Shown: in pieces, positions 6,996 through 7,159 of the stretch | How positions within the stretch are numbered: position 1 is the first letter of the stretch | Layout of the letters: every line of letters begins with the position of its first letter | Source of the DNA: Bacteroides sp. CAG:443 | GTDB lineage: Bacteria > Bacteroidota > Bacteroidia > Bacteroidales > Bacteroidaceae | Assembly (NCBI GenBank): GCA_000432735.1 | Contig: FR887818.1 | Coordinates: 1 to 7,159 of the forward strand | Length of the DNA: 7,159 nucleotides | Direction: 5' to 3' | Notes under the pieces: model-generated | Databases searched by the model: none | What the model was told of the DNA's origin: nothing | The model's input: the letters and a program-made list of their open reading frames with translations, nothing else | Program-made: the position numbers and the translations under genes

Positions 6996-7035
6996 TACGG
7001 ATGAGCTAAGCGGGGAACGGTTATTCCCTGATTAG

Positions 7036-7101
7036 AAGAATGTTTCATCCTCAATTAAAAATGTTACATGCAACATTTTTAATTGAGGATGAAACATTTT
7101 T
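7036..7101. terminator. Long perfect palindrome after lgt, probable terminator
   Basis: The arms at 7039-7065 and 7072-7098 are exact reverse complements over 27 bp, separated by only six bases (ACATGC). Three more pairs (G-T, A-T, A-T) extend the stem outward to 7036 and 7101. On the + strand the stem ends in TTTTT (7097-7101), so it can stop lgt transcription. On the - strand the exit is less T-rich (ATTCTTC). It starts about 40 bp after the lgt stop. The stem is far longer than a terminator needs; a small palindromic repeat element or a terminator shared by convergent genes are alternatives. Confidence 0.7.
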
Positions 7102-7115
7102 GTATGTATTTAAAT

Positions 7116-7159
7116 TTATGAAGAATTATTTTTGTGATACCGTTTAAGAGCGGTTTGGG
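7116..7159 (-). CDS. Possible C-terminal tail of a convergent gene (cut by right edge)
   Basis: On the - strand one frame is open from the right edge to a TAA at 7116-7118 and would encode a tail ending QTALKRYHKNNSS. A palindromic terminator lying between this stop and the lgt stop (6995) fits convergent genes. Fourteen codons are too few to identify a family. A second - strand frame is also open at the edge and runs into the palindrome, which is less plausible. No function can be proposed. Confidence 0.25.
   Translation of the reverse strand, partial: QTALKRYHKNNSS

Noticed and set aside
7012..7029. Small GGGAA/TTCCC hairpin just after the lgt stop
   Set aside because: Only five to six pairs with no T-run; probably chance, with the long palindrome just downstream a better terminator.
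7127..7134. TATTTTTG, an exact match to the -7 consensus TAnnTTTG, with TTTG at 7099-7102
   Set aside because: Spacing of 24 bases is a little long, the DNA is AT-rich so chance matches are likely, the upstream TTTG lies in the terminator tail, and no downstream + strand gene is visible before the edge.
7118..7147. ATG-initiated + strand mini-ORF near the right edge
   Set aside because: It ends after nine codons and has no supporting context.

Overview
The window reads as a piece of a Bacteroidota (Bacteroides-type) chromosome. Five genes lie in a row on the + strand. The first four form the 3' part of a polysaccharide utilization locus (PUL); the fifth is a housekeeping gene. The phylum is inferred from an adjacent SusC/SusD pair, three lipoprotein signal peptides on glycan-related proteins, AT-rich DNA, and the lack of strong Shine-Dalgarno sites ahead of the PUL genes.

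Layout: 1-1645 is the C-terminal half of a SusC/RagA-type TonB-dependent outer-membrane transporter, cut by the left edge. 1678-3324 is its SusD-type surface glycan-binding lipoprotein. After a hairpin at 3334-3374 come two secreted lipoproteins: a right-handed parallel beta-helix protein (3391-4902) and a glycoside hydrolase of family 43 type (4923-5972). The GH43 protein resembles, from memory, the exo-beta-1,3-galactanase branch, in which a Gln takes the place of the usual Asp base. A second hairpin with a T-run (5986-6051) closes the PUL. Then follow an AT-rich leader and lgt (6153-6995), prolipoprotein diacylglyceryl transferase. A long perfect palindrome (7036-7101) follows lgt. The last bases may be the tail of a convergent gene.

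Working model: SusD captures an oligosaccharide at the cell surface and SusC imports it using TonB energy. The beta-helix protein and the GH43 enzyme act on it. Neither has acidic residues just after the lipid-anchored Cys, so both may stay on the periplasmic side. If the GH43 assignment is right, the target is a beta-1,3-galactan or arabinogalactan-like glycan, and the beta-helix protein, which I cannot assign to a known enzyme family, would cut or bind a different linkage in it. No regulator (hybrid two-component sensor, ECF sigma/anti-sigma pair or SusR) is in the window; it would be outside. Lgt attaches the lipid to all three lipoproteins but is probably a separate core gene rather than part of the PUL.

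No RNA gene, CRISPR array or insertion sequence was seen. The most unusual items are the beta-helix protein with its regularly placed Cys residues, the GH43 active-site substitution, a 21-bp in-frame tandem duplication inside susD, and the palindrome after lgt.
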